Shown in pieces: positions 48,018 to 59,468 of a DNA stretch of 64,000 nucleotides (positions within the stretch are counted from its first letter, which is position 1; every line of letters starts with the position of its first letter). The position numbers were made by a program, and so were the translations under genes. A model generated the notes under the pieces. That model was given only the letters and a program-made list of their open reading frames with translations, was not told where the DNA came from and did not search any database. This DNA comes from Ophioderma brevispina (Eukaryota; Echinodermata; Ophiuroidea; Amphilepidida; Ophiodermatidae): assembly GCA_023653785.1 (NCBI GenBank), contig JAMKCH010084967.1, forward strand, positions 62,001 through 126,000, given 5' to 3'.

Positions 48018-48148
48018 CGAGACAGCTTGAAAGATGCCGGATGCACGGTGATGTCCAGTTAAACAAACTTGATTTTATTGAAGGAAATTTGTCACCATTT
48101 CCCCGGCTGTATTTACTGCAGCGATTTTTCTTGAAAGAGACAGTTTAA
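48018..48148 (+). CDS. Possible terminal exon (low confidence)
   Basis: A good acceptor (TGCCTTATGCTTGCAG at 48017) is followed by an open frame to a TAA: RQLERCRMHGDVQLNKLDFI, then EGNLSPFPRLYLLQ and RFFLKETV. A second frame from the same acceptor gives RDSLKDAGCTVMSS and a stop. I see no partner exon, so this may be chance. No function is proposed. Confidence 0.2.
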
Positions 48149-50130
48149 ATCCTCCCTCCAAGCTATAGAGTATGTTTGATGAGTTTGTTTGTTGTTATCA
48201 AAGAGGATGTTTTCTAAGGGTAGTGGTAGTCTAGACACATGAATAGGGTAGTCATATTGTTTTTGAATGGTTGTGATTTTAAATTAATGGATGTTAGAAA
48301 TTCTTTGGGAGAGAAAAAAATCTTGAAGGAAGTACACAACATTAACCTAATCCTTGATTTTGAAGGAGAGCATTAAAATATTTTGGTTGATGGTTAGTTC
48401 CAGATTGTAAAATTCTACAGGAAATAAACCCAACCATTCTTTTATTTATAGCTTAACGCTAAAGAATACCCTTACCCTAAGGACGAAAAATAAAAAAAAG
48501 AAGTTGTTACATTTTAAAGGCGGAACAAATGAATCTTGCAAATATTTTTCAGTCAAAACCAAGATTGTACTATACTTCTGATTAAACAAGTACCCCCCCC
48601 ACCATCACGTTAGTTCTGTTTTTTTTGTTAATATTAACAACTTCCTCCCCATGGCATTCCAAATAAAAACAATGACGGAATTGTGCCTAATAATTGTTTA
48701 CAAGAATGGAGGCGCGAAGAAAGAAGTCTCAACTTTATAAGGAGAAAATGTTTATCTCTGAACACCGTTCTGACTCAAGTTATCTGTAAAGAAGTGCCAC
48801 TTCTTTACCTCGACTTGGCAGCTTCAATGATATTTAACAGACGACCAGGTTGACCACTTATGACCTTATGTCACTTTTGAACCTGTTAGACCATGTCCCT
48901 GGATCTGGCAGTTTTCCTTGCAGTTATTATGTTTATTTATTGATCAACGATAATCTCAAAAATTTCTTATACTTTATGCTTTCTTCAGCACAAGTTCATT
49001 CATTCTTCCCTATTCAGGGGATATGAAAATCTCATTTTCTTTTTAGGTCAAGTTGAGGGAAGGACAAGGATGTGGACACAAATGCCCTTTTAAACTTAAA
49101 CGTACCTTTACGAGCGTATTGTTTTAATCTGTGATTAGCGTGTTCGGTGTTGTAGTGCACTGGAGAAATTTTGATGTATTGAGTGATGATAATTAATAAA
49201 AGATGCTGAAATTTCAGATAAATCTGATAGGTCCACAAGTGAAGATTGTCAAACCAGCTTGATAAGTTAATGTGCTGTATAGAGAAAACTGAAGCGCAAT
49301 ATGCGGTTGTTTTTCCAAATGGTTCTCTTTCCTCCCTTCTGGCATTTCCACAGCGTGTTATCATATAACATTTTTTGTCAAATGTCCTGATAAGGATTGA
49401 AAACACGCTTGATGAGTTAACACTGGAGAGGTCAATATCGTAAGAATTTGACTGCAATATTTGTTGTTTTTACCCTCAAGTGTTTCTTTTCCTTGTTTGA
49501 TAATTTGTTGTAGTAGTTATCATTTTCGTGGATTTTCTGATAGAGATTGAGAGGACTTATGCTGCAATATGTTCTTGTTTTTCCCCACAGTGTTTACTCT
49601 GTGCTTCTGAATCATTTAAATGGGGAAAGTTTTAAAAGCTGTTGTGCATTGTATCATTTCATACTGCGGTTGTTTCCCTTGCTGTAAACAACTAGATAAG
49701 CTGCTTACCTCAGCCTTATGACATGGCTTCTGTCTTTTAGCTCAGTGCCTCCATAATTATTAAAAAAAAAATTATAGGGGTTTTTTTTTATGAGGCGTGA
49801 GTGAAAACTCGATAGAATTTTGAAGAATTCACATTTCCAACGGTGCTGATAAAGAATCTGAAGGGTCAATGAAATTTAATTTTGAGCTAAAAAAAGCCAA
49901 GATTAAAAAGGTAATTTGTCGTTTAACCATGCAATTCATGATGAAAAGTAAAATTTTGATGATGATTGCCTTAAAAAAAAAAAACTACTCGATAGAATTT
50001 TAAAAGTTTCAAGTATATTGAGGACCGATGTCGTTAAAATTTTGAAATAAATGGGGGGAGGGGTTGGGAGGTAGGATGGTAGGTTGCTTCGTTTTCAAGT
50101 TATGAGCCTTAATTAACCAAAAAAAACCTC
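48149..50130. other. No gene identified
   Basis: The minus frame 49032-49457 (141 codons) overlaps three loose direct repeats (near 49265, 49389 and 49537, each with GATTGA or GAGAAAAC and TGCAATAT..TTGTT). A small perfect hairpin, GTAAAGAAGT-GCC-ACTTCTTTAC, is at 48786-48808. The frame has no recognised domain. Confidence 0.4.
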
Positions 50131-50132
50131 CT

Positions 50133-50455
50133 TGATTCCAAAATCAAATCTACCTGATTCAAAATCAAATCGCCCTGATTCCAAAATCAAATCTCCCTGA
50201 TTCCAAAATCAAATCTACATGATTCAAAGATCAATCTCCCTGATTCCAAAATCAAATCTCCGTTCCAAAATCAAATTCCCTGATTCAAAATCAAATCTCC
50301 CTGGTTCCAAAATCAAATCTCCTGTTCAAAATCAAATCTCCCTGATTCTAAATCAATCTCCATGATTCACAAATCAAATCTCCCTGATTCCAAAATCAAA
50401 TCTCACGTTCCAAAATCCCCTGATAACAAAATCAAATCTCCCTGATTCCAAAATC
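50133..50455 (+). repeat. 22-bp minisatellite, about 14 copies
   Basis: The unit TGATTCCAAAATCAAATCTC plus CC repeats with small deletions. TGATT and AATCA within each unit are inverted, so each unit is a mini-palindrome. Confidence 0.95.
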
Positions 50456-50459
50456 TTAA

Positions 50460-51090
50460 TGTTGCAGGAAAAAAACATGTTCACCAAAAATAGGAAGTGG
50501 TGTTTTTTGGAAAATGTTTTGTGTCTCTTTAATGATGTTTATTGATTCTAACAAAGTTCAGTAGGCTTGATGATATCTTTTATTTATATGGGGGAGTATT
50601 TTGGAGATTTAAAAAAAGAGGGGTTGTTTTTTTTTGGGGGGGGGAGTCAATAAATTCAAGAATGCTCGGGTACCAGTTCAAGTAAATTTAATTTTATTTT
50701 GTTCCCTGATAAAACAGGAAAACTAGAATTTTTTTAGGAGTTTTAGGGTGACTGAACTAGAATGAAAAGATTTTGGGAACCTTATCAAGCATACAAACAT
50801 ATGTAAATCCCCCGCTGGACTTGCGATGTAACACATGATATGGTTGATAAAATGCCATAACCCCTAGTTTTTTCGGCATTTTGAAGGGTGAGTGTGGTAT
50901 CAGGTTATTCCATAAGGACTATAGAAGTATATTGTAACAGGACCAGGTGCTTCTTTTTCTTTCTTTTTATTAAAATTCTTAATTTATCCCTACCGGATCT
51001 TATAACCTCTTGATCACAACTGAAAATAGTTTGACCAGTATATAAACAACCAGGATCGTGTCCGCTACCTCCAAGATCGACGGGTTGGGC
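50460..51090. other. No gene identified
   Basis: AT-rich with short homopolymer tracts; nothing recognised. Confidence 0.4.
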
Positions 51091-51093
51091 AAA

Positions 51094-51186
51094 AAGGCCC
51101 CATTGCAATAGCTGCCACTTTTAGGTTTGGCAGTATAAACTTACTAAGAACACAAGGAAAATGGCAGCTATTGCGCGATAGGGCCT
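51094..51186. mobile_element. 93-bp MITE with AAGGCCC ends
   Basis: AAGGCCCCATTGCAATAGCT, then GCCAC(T)n at the left; AAAATGGCAGCTATTGCGC, then GATAGGGCCTT at the right. The arms resemble the outer arms of the 6243-type family (GCAATAGCTGCCA) with a different terminus. Probably a shortened relative. Confidence 0.75.
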
Positions 51187-53100
51187 TCTGGCCCACTAAA
51201 CCCTCCAAATGCCAACAAGTTAAAATCTGGTAATATTGTTTGCTGTTGAAGCTCCTTCGCCCATCTGAGGTTTAAGTCGTACCGATTGTTTTCGTAAGTA
51301 AATTCTGTTCTGGTTAAGTCTCCTGGTGACGGGTGATGAAATTCCTTTTGCAGAGTGGTATTCAGGGTGTTGTGAATGTGAAAATAAAGGTCTTTCAACC
51401 TCAGTCTGTGTATACGAAAATGTCGTGTGGTTACTGGCTGCAGTAATCTCATCTCATATGTCAAAGTCCAATGAATGAATTAATTGCCTGTGAGCATGTA
51501 AAATGACCATTTGTATTCTGGGTATCTGGAATCAAATTAAGCCGAGCATGTTGAGGATACTGTAGAAGCTGTTAATTTTGCGGTAATTTTATTTTCACAA
51601 ATTTTGCAGATCAACACAGAAATGTGATATAAAGAAACTCGTAAATGTATTAACCCCAAACTACTTCATACTTCGAGCTGGACAGAGTATAGTGAATTCT
51701 ACAGGGTAATTGGCCAATAGTCACAGATTGGCAATCATATCAAATTGGTAAATTCCTCAGTTTCAAGCAAAAATACCTGTTTTTCTGTGCTGCTCGGTCA
51801 TCTATTTAACTATTAAGTTTGTCTTAATGGGGATGGGGGCATAGAAAGCCAATTAACATTCATACCCACTCATGCCCTGGCTTAATATAGAGGCATGACA
51901 TGAGTGCTATGGTAAATTGCTGATGATTTGTTAAAACTTGGGTGTTTTGGAGAATGAGAATGTCCAAAAAAGTTTTGTTTGACACAGGAGGTAAGCATTA
52001 CAGGGTGACCCAAAAATGCAACCTATGAAAATATATTGACATTTTCATGACTTAAATTTTTTTTGAGAGATCACCCTGTATTAGTGAGTGATGTCTCTTC
52101 ACCTGATAATCTCGGTAGCATCGTATGCCTTACTTCATTAAAGAAGCTAATCAGGTTTGCACATGGTGGTTTAATGCAAATATACAAAGTTCTGTTTGTA
52201 GTCATCTTTCAATTCCACTTATGGGGGCAAATTTACAATAACCCTAAACTTGATTAGGATTACAATAACACTCCCATGTTAAACTGAATAATAGATTGGA
52301 AGAGAAAGAAAAGGTCCTGCAACCTTAACGTCTGAATAGTAACATTTTGCAGCTCAATTCATTAAGGAATGAAATCAGGTTATGCACAGTTGTACATCGT
52401 AAATTACGAATCTGCATTTGTGGCCTATTTCTGTTCTATACCAGGGTACATCTAATCAGGGTGTTATTTTTAAGGGTTTTATTTTTGAAGGCATTATTTG
52501 CCTGAAATTACAATAGTTTGAATTTACCATGAAATATTATTTGACCGGTGGAAGAGCACATTGTGTCTTGGATGCATTCTCGATTTCTAGACATTATGCA
52601 CAGGTTGTTGCATTTTAAAATGTTAAAAATTAAACACCTTGAAAATATCTCGCTGTAGAGCAGCCAAGGAAGCAAAATTTGAGGATTGCTAATTCATGAT
52701 ACTTGGTGGGTAATCTTGTCGAATTCTATTTCAACAATACAACCAAGTCACAACTTCAGTCTGCATGTAAATGCTAGCTGTTCTGTGTATTTCACCCTAG
52801 ATATCAAAAATACACTGTTGTCAGTACTTATTTAAGGGTATTACTTTTGAATGAAGAAGTCTTTACTGCAGGGATGCCAGTTTTTCTAAAATGGAAGGAA
52901 TTCCTTCCCTTTGTTACTCAAAACTTGTGCACATTTATCTATTTTCAGCCCATTTATGGATCATTTTAGCCTAATTCGCGCATTTTTTTTCTTCCCACTC
53001 TGGGAGGGGGCGCTAGTGATTGCTGTCTTCTTCCAAAGAAATTTAACATACTTTGACAGAATTAAGAACAATTAAGAAATAAAGGGTGAATGTGTCCAAG
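51187..53100. other. No gene identified, one small MITE
   Basis: A compact MITE lies at 51999-52080. Otherwise no recognisable gene or repeat. Confidence 0.4.
51999..52080. mobile_element. 82-bp TACAGGGTGA MITE
   Basis: TACAGGGTGACCCAAAAATG at the left and GAGAGATCACCCTGTA at the right; a compact hairpin element. The CAGGGTG terminus is like the motifs repeated inside the 3.6-kb duplication. Confidence 0.75.
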
Positions 53101-53106
53101 GTCAAA

Positions 53107-53728
53107 ACTATTTTATTTTATTTTATTTATTAAAACTTCTTTATAGAGGGTAACCTCAATCAGTGATCCAGCACTGCTTTCCATAAGGGCCCTCTTTCTT
53201 AAAAGTACATACAGAATCATAATATTAAATACATAATTTAAAATACATACATATACAGGAAGATATATAGATAAAACCAAGTTACATAACAGCTCAGAAC
53301 TATAAATCATTAACTTAATGCTCAAAATTACAACAAAAGCATACAAAATATAATATAGAAAGCAATTTAATTACAAGATTAAAAAATGAAGCACCTATCA
53401 TAATGACACCCAAAAGTAATACCTGCCCCTAAAGGCATGTGTTAAAGGCCTACAGAACATTGAACAAAAATATTATTACATACCAGAGCCTAAATATTTT
53501 TTTAATTCTTCTTAAAACTAGAGATGCTTACTGAATTTCTGACATAGTTAGGTAGGTTGTTCCACTATCTGGCCCCGGAGTTCAAAAATGTACGCTTACC
53601 CCATTCCATTTTGATACGTGGATAGCCAAGATAATTAGCACTTTGTAAACGTGTATTATAGCTATGAGTGTTACGATTTTGGGTTTTACTAACAAGATAT
53701 TCCGGTGCCATGTTGTGGACACACTTAT
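53107..53728 (-). mobile_element. LINE reverse-transcriptase C-terminal relic with TAAAA tail
   Basis: Read on the minus strand from 53728: HKCVHNMAPEYLVSKTQNRN, then NTRLQSANYLGYPR, KMEWGKRTFLNSGAR, a TAG stop and WNNLPNYVRNSVSI. This is the common C-terminal block of many LINE polymerases (Y-N-T-R, GKR-F, GA-WN-LP). The stop replaces a codon in GAR-WNNLP. The remainder is an untranslated tail ending in TAAAA repeats at about 53107-53130. Truncated at the 5' side where the MITE 53729-54133 begins. Confidence 0.85.
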
Positions 53729-54133
53729 GGGCCATTCTCCGATAAAGTGTTCAAAAACGATTTTTCGTGTCGCTCACAGTCATACACAGTTTAAAGCATG
53801 TTTTGCTCGTTAAGAATGAATGTTTATTAATATAAATTATATTTAAGAGTTATGCTTTCAAAATGATCTGGACTAGAAGTTGTAACCGGGCAAGAAAGTA
53901 TCAAGCAATAAGGCTGATGATGCATAATTCTTGTTTTTCGCCATGTCGCCAGCCCAAATCCATTCTTTAAAATGTGTTCCTGCTTGTTGCACAAGACCGC
54001 ATATCACCTATGCATTGTTCCGTGTTCTGAAAATACTAAAGTTTACGATTTTTAATGATTTTCAGGAATTCATTAATGTTCATATTTGGTCATTTTGGAG
54101 ACCACACTTGAACACTTTATCGGAGAATGGCCC
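53729..54133. mobile_element. 405-bp MITE with 26-bp inverted repeats and TTAT duplication
   Basis: Left end GGGCCATTCTCCGATAAAGT, then GTTCAA; the right end is the perfect inverse. TTAT flanks both sides (53725-53728 and 54134-54137). No coding capacity. It lies right at the break of the LINE relic, so it may have inserted into that LINE. Confidence 0.9.
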
Positions 54134-54146
54134 TTATACATTAAAA

Positions 54147-54360
54147 TACTGTAAAACAAGTAAATTTCGCTAGCAATTTAATTTCGCTAATTTCGCTAAG
54201 ACCTCCAAATCGCTAAATTAAATTGCCGCCAATAAAGATGAATTACTATAGTCTAACATAGCAGGTTGATTCAAATTAGTGAAATTAAATTGCTGCAAAA
54301 TTATGATGATTTGCTAATTCGCTAAATTAAGTTGCCGTGAAATTAAATTGTTTTACAGTA
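54147..54360. mobile_element. MITE with TACTGTAAAACAA ends
   Basis: Left TACTGTAAAACAAGTAAATT; right AAATTAAATTGTTTTACAGT plus A. The interior is full of TTCGCTAA/TTAGCGAA motifs in both orientations, which give extra self-complementarity. Confidence 0.8.
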
Positions 54361-56280
54361 GATTTGAACTAATGGGCAGGGTCTGTGTTAGTATTTTATT
54401 TTTTGTTTCCATTTAAGGATACATTAATGAATCCATAAAGGATACTCCAATCCCTTTATTTCTATTCTATTACCATAAAGTAATCAGATTTAATCGGAAA
54501 AATTTCCCACCATGTATTTGATGTTGTTATGATAGTTGTTGGTAACAAAGTGTGTATCCAAAGCATATGAGACAAGCACCAACTTACTTGAAATAGCACC
54601 ACTGAAGACTGGTGTAAAGGACTGTGTATATCGCTAACGTTTCAGATGAAACAAAAATCTCACCTTCTTATTTAGTTAAGTCGGGGGAGGAGGGGGCTAG
54701 GCTATAGACCATGAAATGCTCCTTTAACTGAATCACTCTGTAAGCAAAAGAAATTTATATTTTGGATCGTAATTTTAAATGTTGACATTAACATTGATAC
54801 AAATTCTGACTTTCTCTAAAATTCTAAAATATTTCTTTAATACCAGGCCTGTGAGAGTTCAGCTTTTTAGCTGATTTCAGCTCTTTCTCCATGCTTTCAG
54901 AGAGTCAAAATTTTAGCTTTTTCTTTCATTTTCAGCCTGTTTTTGACCTTTTTACCTGGTTTTATGCTATGTTTCGGCTTTTTTCAGCTCTTTTTTTCAA
55001 AACCCCACTCACAGGTCTGATGAAAATACACGCATGATAATCCAACTTATTTTCCCACAAAATAAAAAAGCCAACACATGTAAAAATCCTTTAGTGGTGA
55101 TTTCAAGGTTATCGAAAATGAAGTGAATCAAAGTTTCAAGTCGATACTTGCATGTAAAGTGTTACATAACAGCTAGGGTGTTACACCAACAAGACACAAA
55201 GCAGTGTGTCACATTCTTAATATGATACAGTAGAAGGCTGGGTTCATGTTGTAGCTTGTTTTTTGTTCACATTCAATAAGTTTTAATTGATGTGAAGTTG
55301 ACTGCTGAATATGGCGACATATTTATTTCCTTGAGACGACAATTCCCTGCGGTGCTTTCACACTCATTAGTGCTGCTGCTCCACATTCAAAGTCAAATAT
55401 TTGATGTGAAATGTCTCTCCTGACATCAAAAAGTATTTGACAATGTGTGAAAATTTGTCACCTTCCAAGTTCAAACAGACGGTTTATGGATTGCTGAATC
55501 CAACTTTGTGAAAATATCTATTTGCAATTTTGATTTAATGTTGAGTACTTGCTGATGTCATAAAATGTAACAAAATAGTATTCCATGTAGAGCATTTGCT
55601 TCAAATGTCATTGAACATAAACTGGCTCCATTTTGCAACCATGGTAGGTTATAACATATGCTATCTTTTAAACCACTGACCTTGTTTGGACTTACAGCAA
55701 TAACAGCACATTTTTTGAAGAGCGCCCCCAATTTTCAAAATTTGATATTTTTACACAGTTATGTTGGTAATTGTCTAGGAAACTACACCTGTGAACGAGA
55801 ATTCTAAAAAATTTGTATTTATCATAAAATAAGCGATTTTGTAATTAGAATTGGGATCCCAGATTGTACTTAACCGCAGAGCTGGAAATGCTAAGTTTAT
55901 GTCCGTCCATGATGAAATAGTGCCACCTCAAGAAAATGACCTCTAACTTGACTTGCCTGAACCAATAAACAACAAATGGATAAGCGTAGACATGTACTTG
56001 GTGCTATTTCCCGGCTATTTCATATTAGTAAGCCATTTCCAGCAGCCATTGAATTATTATCGGAGATCTCTGATATTAATTATTCTAATAACAAAATCCC
56101 TTCGTTTGCGACACATAGACATCTTCGAGCTTAACCATTCACAGGTATAGTTTACTAGCCAGTTACCAATGAATTGTGTAAAAATCTCCAAATTCTTGAA
56201 AAAATTGGGGGCGCTATTATTGCTTTAATTGAAAGCATTTTTTATGCCAATTCTGAGTGTGACCAAGTAACATCTGTTGG
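54361..56280. other. No gene identified
   Basis: Apart from the TTAA-type terminal fragment near 54680-54728 (see the entry at 23166), no recognisable gene or repeat is visible. A homopurine/pyrimidine bias is absent. Confidence 0.35.
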
Positions 56281-56299
56281 TATTGAACCTGGTGAACAT

Positions 56300-56591
56300 T
56301 TTCCATCTGGAGCTGACTCCTCATGGGCTGAATGGTGATGTCTCCTCATGGGCTGAATGGTGATATCTCAACAGATTAAGAACCAGAACAGGTCGATCTG
56401 AGGTTTCCCTGCAGAAGTGGGGCTATCTGGAAGCAGTTCAAGACACTACCTGTGATTCTGGAACAGCACCACAGACAATGGAATGTCTCTTGGTCTGCCC
56501 AATGTTAGAGCAACAATACACAGACAAGGACCTTGCAGAATTCAGTGAAGCAGCCAGACATTGTACCCATCTCTGGCTGGATCATAATTGA
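56300..56591 (+). mobile_element. LINE reverse-transcriptase C-terminal relic
   Basis: The open frame 56367-56591 reads LNRLRTRTGRSEVSLQKWGY, then LEAVQDTTCDSGTAPQTMEC and LLVCPMLEQQYTDKDLAEF, and ends HLWLDHN stop. LNRLRTxxGR, the Cys pair and QTMExLLxCP are hallmark C-terminal motifs of jockey/CR1-like LINE proteins. Upstream a 25-bp tandem duplication (CTCCTCATGGGCTGAATGG, 56317 and 56342) breaks the frame of the expected SGADSxWxEW stretch. Dead fragment. Confidence 0.85.
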
Positions 56592-57700
56592 GAACCACTG
56601 TGTTTGGATATGATAAGAAGTGGTAGTTTGGGGGACCTTAAATACTTTTAGGGATTTATGCTTAATAAAAAAATAAAATAAATTTCTTGTTTTATCCTCC
56701 TTTCTTAAAGCTCATTATTTACCTTCAAACAAGAGAACTCATAATATTACTACAAATCCCCAAATTTTGGCACATTTTGGCAAAAAAAAAAACACCTACT
56801 CATTTTTGACCAAGACCCCACCTCTAAATGGAACGTAACAATGGATAAGGTCAATAACTCTATCGATGACCATAACCAGGGGTATACTCCCTCAAAAACT
56901 TCCAAAAAATTCCACCCCGTAAGTCCGACAATGATTAACATGTTAACAGAAATCGGTACAATACCTATACCACCATGACATATATCTGATAAACTATCGC
57001 TCTTAAGTGACATTTTAAGTACAATTGTACATACCTTCAGATTTTACAAGTTACGGTTAGGGGAAAAAAGGTGTACCGCAAGCAACGTAAGGTGACAAAA
57101 AAGACTACTACTTGTGAAAGGTTGCACCTGAAATTAATTCATGCCGCTAGCCTAAATGTACCCCTGGAAATGTGACAAGGCAACATTTAGTGTAGCTTCA
57201 GACTGTAAGGCCGCTTTTATTTCAAGGGGCCGACATTACCCATGGCTCCGATCCACGGCAATCATTTCGCACGCAGCAGCTGCATTACACAAATTTTCAA
57301 CAAGTTACATGCAGTTAGTTTTCATCCTGTCAGTTCTCTGTATTAAAAAGGCAAAAAAAAATGGAAATAAATATGGACACAAGCCTTGCCAATGTTACTT
57401 TTGTCAGTTTCAAGACATATGGACTCTCATCCATCTTATGCCCTGTTAAAGAAAACAGAGTCAGTTGCAGTTTTGTCGCCATTTTTTTTTCACGCAGGGG
57501 CTCAAAATATAAAGGTGCCAAAATTTTGAATGTCCCGAATTGTTGTCGCACCATTGCCTTACCGCTAACCGGGCCGAGGTCATGAATTTGCACTCAAGTT
57601 GTATGTTAGACGATAACTAATGTGCAATTTATGAGGCGACAGTTGGAAATAATGAAACATTATCGACCGTGAGGCCTTTAAGAGAGGGGGACGGCTTAAA
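56592..57700. other. Unassigned; overlapping open frames on both strands
   Basis: Frames at 57156-57449 and 57361-57585 (plus) and 57330-57593 (minus, with AAAATGGCGACA at 57482) overlap. None is recognised. GTACAATTGTAC at about 57021 is a perfect 12-bp palindrome. Confidence 0.3.
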
Positions 57701-57780
57701 AAGCATGAAGTTTAAAAGCGACGGAGATATTAAGTTCGTGCCCCACGCCCAGGGCGAAGGGAAAATTTACGCACCAAACC

Positions 57781-58053
57781 GTGGCATTGACAGCTTTTGG
57801 TTGCGAAAAGCAACAGGACGGTGAGTTGTTCAGAGGTGAGTTGCAAACAATGTCTGCTTGTAAAGCACTTACAAACTATAGCCCCCCCGCTAGGAGTCGG
57901 GATGAAACATATCAATTTGTTTGTAATATGGATGGATCTCCCCAAGGGATCAACCAACCTGTCTTTGTCGCCGAGATAACGGGTTGCAAGCCGACTAGAG
58001 GCATTATGAAGCTGCATTTGCACGCTGACCAAAGTTGTAATAATATTTACTAA
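57781..58053 (+). CDS. Protein-like frame of unknown origin, A
   Basis: A 90-codon frame with balanced composition. It includes ELQTMSACKALTNYSP, YQFVCNMDGSPQG and NQPVFVAEITGCKPTRG, and ends in QSCNNIY. The first ATG is at 57850. An upstream plus-strand peptide in another frame (from ATG 57705: DIKFVPHAQGEGKIYAPN) could belong to it if one indel intervened. The minus strand is open across the same interval (57730-58032), so coding is not proven. It may be an endogenised or horizontally acquired gene remnant; no family recognised. Confidence 0.3.
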   Translation: MALTAFGCEKQQDGELFRGELQTMSACKALTNYSPPARSRDETYQFVCNMDGSPQGINQPVFVAEITGCKPTRGIMKLHLHADQSCNNIY

Positions 58054-58165
58054 AAATCAATATTACTAACCCACCCACATTTTTGGCCAACTCATTAAAG
58101 ATGATTAGGTTGACTCTGACTAATCAGCTTTCCCATACCCCAATATGATTCAAAATTGATCACAT

Positions 58166-58456
58166 TTGGCCAATTATGTCCAAACCCAGTTACTCAGTCT
58201 AGAAAAGCAGACTTGCAAAGAGGTTAACGTTTACTCCGTAGGTAATATGATTTTGCAAAACAAAATCCAAGTTGATCCCCGCGACGAGCCAGACCATAAA
58301 AAGGAATACACTTCATTAAAGCAGATGGCTTGTGGCTACTTATTATTTTTAGATCTTGAACCCCCCCAGGTTGACCCGTGCATTTTAGAACACCTGTGTA
58401 AAGGGTTTGCAACCAGCAAAAACAGAGTCAGTTTCTTTGCCAAGATAGAGACCTGA
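58166..58456 (+). CDS. Protein-like frame of unknown origin, B
   Basis: Follows frame A by about 110 bp on the same strand. Open from 58166, first ATG 58247. It includes CKEVNVYSVGNMILQ, QVDPRDEPDHKKEYTSL, CGYLLFLDLEPPQVDP and FATSKNRVSFFAKIE. Acidic/aromatic mix with no low-complexity bias, unlike chance frames elsewhere in the window. No family recognised. The downstream side is interrupted by a palindromic MITE (58723-58941). Confidence 0.3.
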   Translation: MANYVQTQLLSLEKQTCKEVNVYSVGNMILQNKIQVDPRDEPDHKKEYTSLKQMACGYLLFLDLEPPQVDPCILEHLCKGFATSKNRVSFFAKIET

Positions 58457-58722
58457 GTCTAGAGTGCATTCAGTAGTGCTATGCAAGGGGAAAAGATAAC
58501 ATGTTTTGTTTAGTACAAACTTATAAGGCTCATTTGGTATACATGTTATTATATTTTAAACAACCAAGTACAGCAGAGAAAAGACATTATCTGGTTTTGA
58601 GAAGTCCAAGTGTAGGGAAAATATCGGATCCAAAACATGGTAATGATAAAATTTTGGATGATTTACGCCCAATATGATAGTCGTTCGCGTGATACATCGT
58701 CCCCATGGAGTTTTGGGACCCT

Positions 58723-58941
58723 ATAGACCGTATTCAATAGCAGGCCATGTTGGTGGACAAGTAGAACATTCCGGTATACAATACATTCACTGTCAATGAT
58801 CCTGGGAAATTTGAAGTGTGAAATTGCGAAACATGGATTCGATTGACAGCTTAATGTTTATTGTTAGTCCTTGGAATGTATGCATCTTGTCCACCACCAT
58901 GTCTGGTGGCTTGGACGCCATATTGACTAAGGTCTATTCAA
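58723..58941. mobile_element. 219-bp foldback MITE
   Basis: Left ATAGACCGTATTCAATAGC with TGGTGGACAAG and ACATTCC. The right side repeats these inverted: GGAATGTATGC, CTTGTCCACCA, then GGTCTATTCAAT. CATT..TGTCAATGAT and GATTGACAGC also pair. The frame 58818-59036 arises from it and is not a gene. Confidence 0.75.
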
Positions 58942-58963
58942 TTGAGTCGGAGAGGGAAAATGA

Positions 58964-59233
58964 AAGACTTCAAATGCACATGCCACACCAGATTATCTTG
59001 GATGGAACTACGGTTCATTTGACCGTGTGTCTTTAAACGCCCCTGCTCTAATAAACACCCACTACGATTTGATAAACATTCAAGAAAATGAGTTAAGCTT
59101 ACCTAAATCACATGATTTAGTGGCCGGGACTGTTGAATCCGTCATAATCGTGTTGTCCATCAATGCTTCTGCTTCACGGCCACATCAAAAACTTGGACCC
59201 AAAACGTTGTTGATTATAATAGCCCTGGGTTGA
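58964..59233 (+). CDS. Protein-like frame of unknown origin, C
   Basis: An 89-codon open frame without an early ATG: FDRVSLNAPALINTHYDLIN, IQENELSLPKSHDLVAGTVE, then VIIVLSINASASRPHQK. Third protein-like plus-strand frame in this block, after A and B. Possibly the tail of the same disrupted locus. Confidence is low because of its size and lack of recognised motifs. Confidence 0.2.
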   Translation, partial: KTSNAHATPDYLGWNYGSFDRVSLNAPALINTHYDLINIQENELSLPKSHDLVAGTVESVIIVLSINASASRPHQKLGPKTLLIIIALG

Positions 59234-59309
59234 AATCCAAGGCGCGAACATGAACACCTTTATAAATGGGTAAGGTGATTGTTGCGGTTGTTTGACTTCC
59301 ATTTGACTG

Positions 59310-59380
59310 ATAATAACGCCCCCCCCCCCCAACCACCCCCCTTTTGAAAAATGCACCCCGCCCCCCCGTGGCGTTTTTTT
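59310..59380. repeat. C-homopolymer tracts
   Basis: C-runs of about 10 to 6 separated by short A/T words at about 59319-59366. Minus-strand frames are Gly-rich translations. Confidence 0.8.
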
Positions 59381-59398
59381 TGTAGGAACAATACGGTA

Positions 59399-59468
59399 AC
59401 TCACTCACTGCCACTAAATACAATTTCATTCATGTATGGTAATGCACAATAGTGTATTCAGGCCTGAA
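59399..59468 (-). repeat. Dispersed repeat, copy 2 (see 1746-1813)
   Basis: CACTGCCACTAAATACAATT, CATTCATGTATGG and AGGCCTGAA, inverse of 1746-1813. Confidence 0.65.

Noticed and set aside
49032..49457. 141-codon minus-strand frame as a gene
   Set aside because: Covers loosely repeated AT-rich sequence, no recognised motif, no upstream promoter or splice context.
50133..50455. CRISPR-like array
   Set aside because: Units are contiguous without unique spacers, and the context is an animal genome; it is a minisatellite.
58818..59036. 72-codon plus frame as a gene
   Set aside because: Its first half is the right arm of the foldback MITE 58723-58941.
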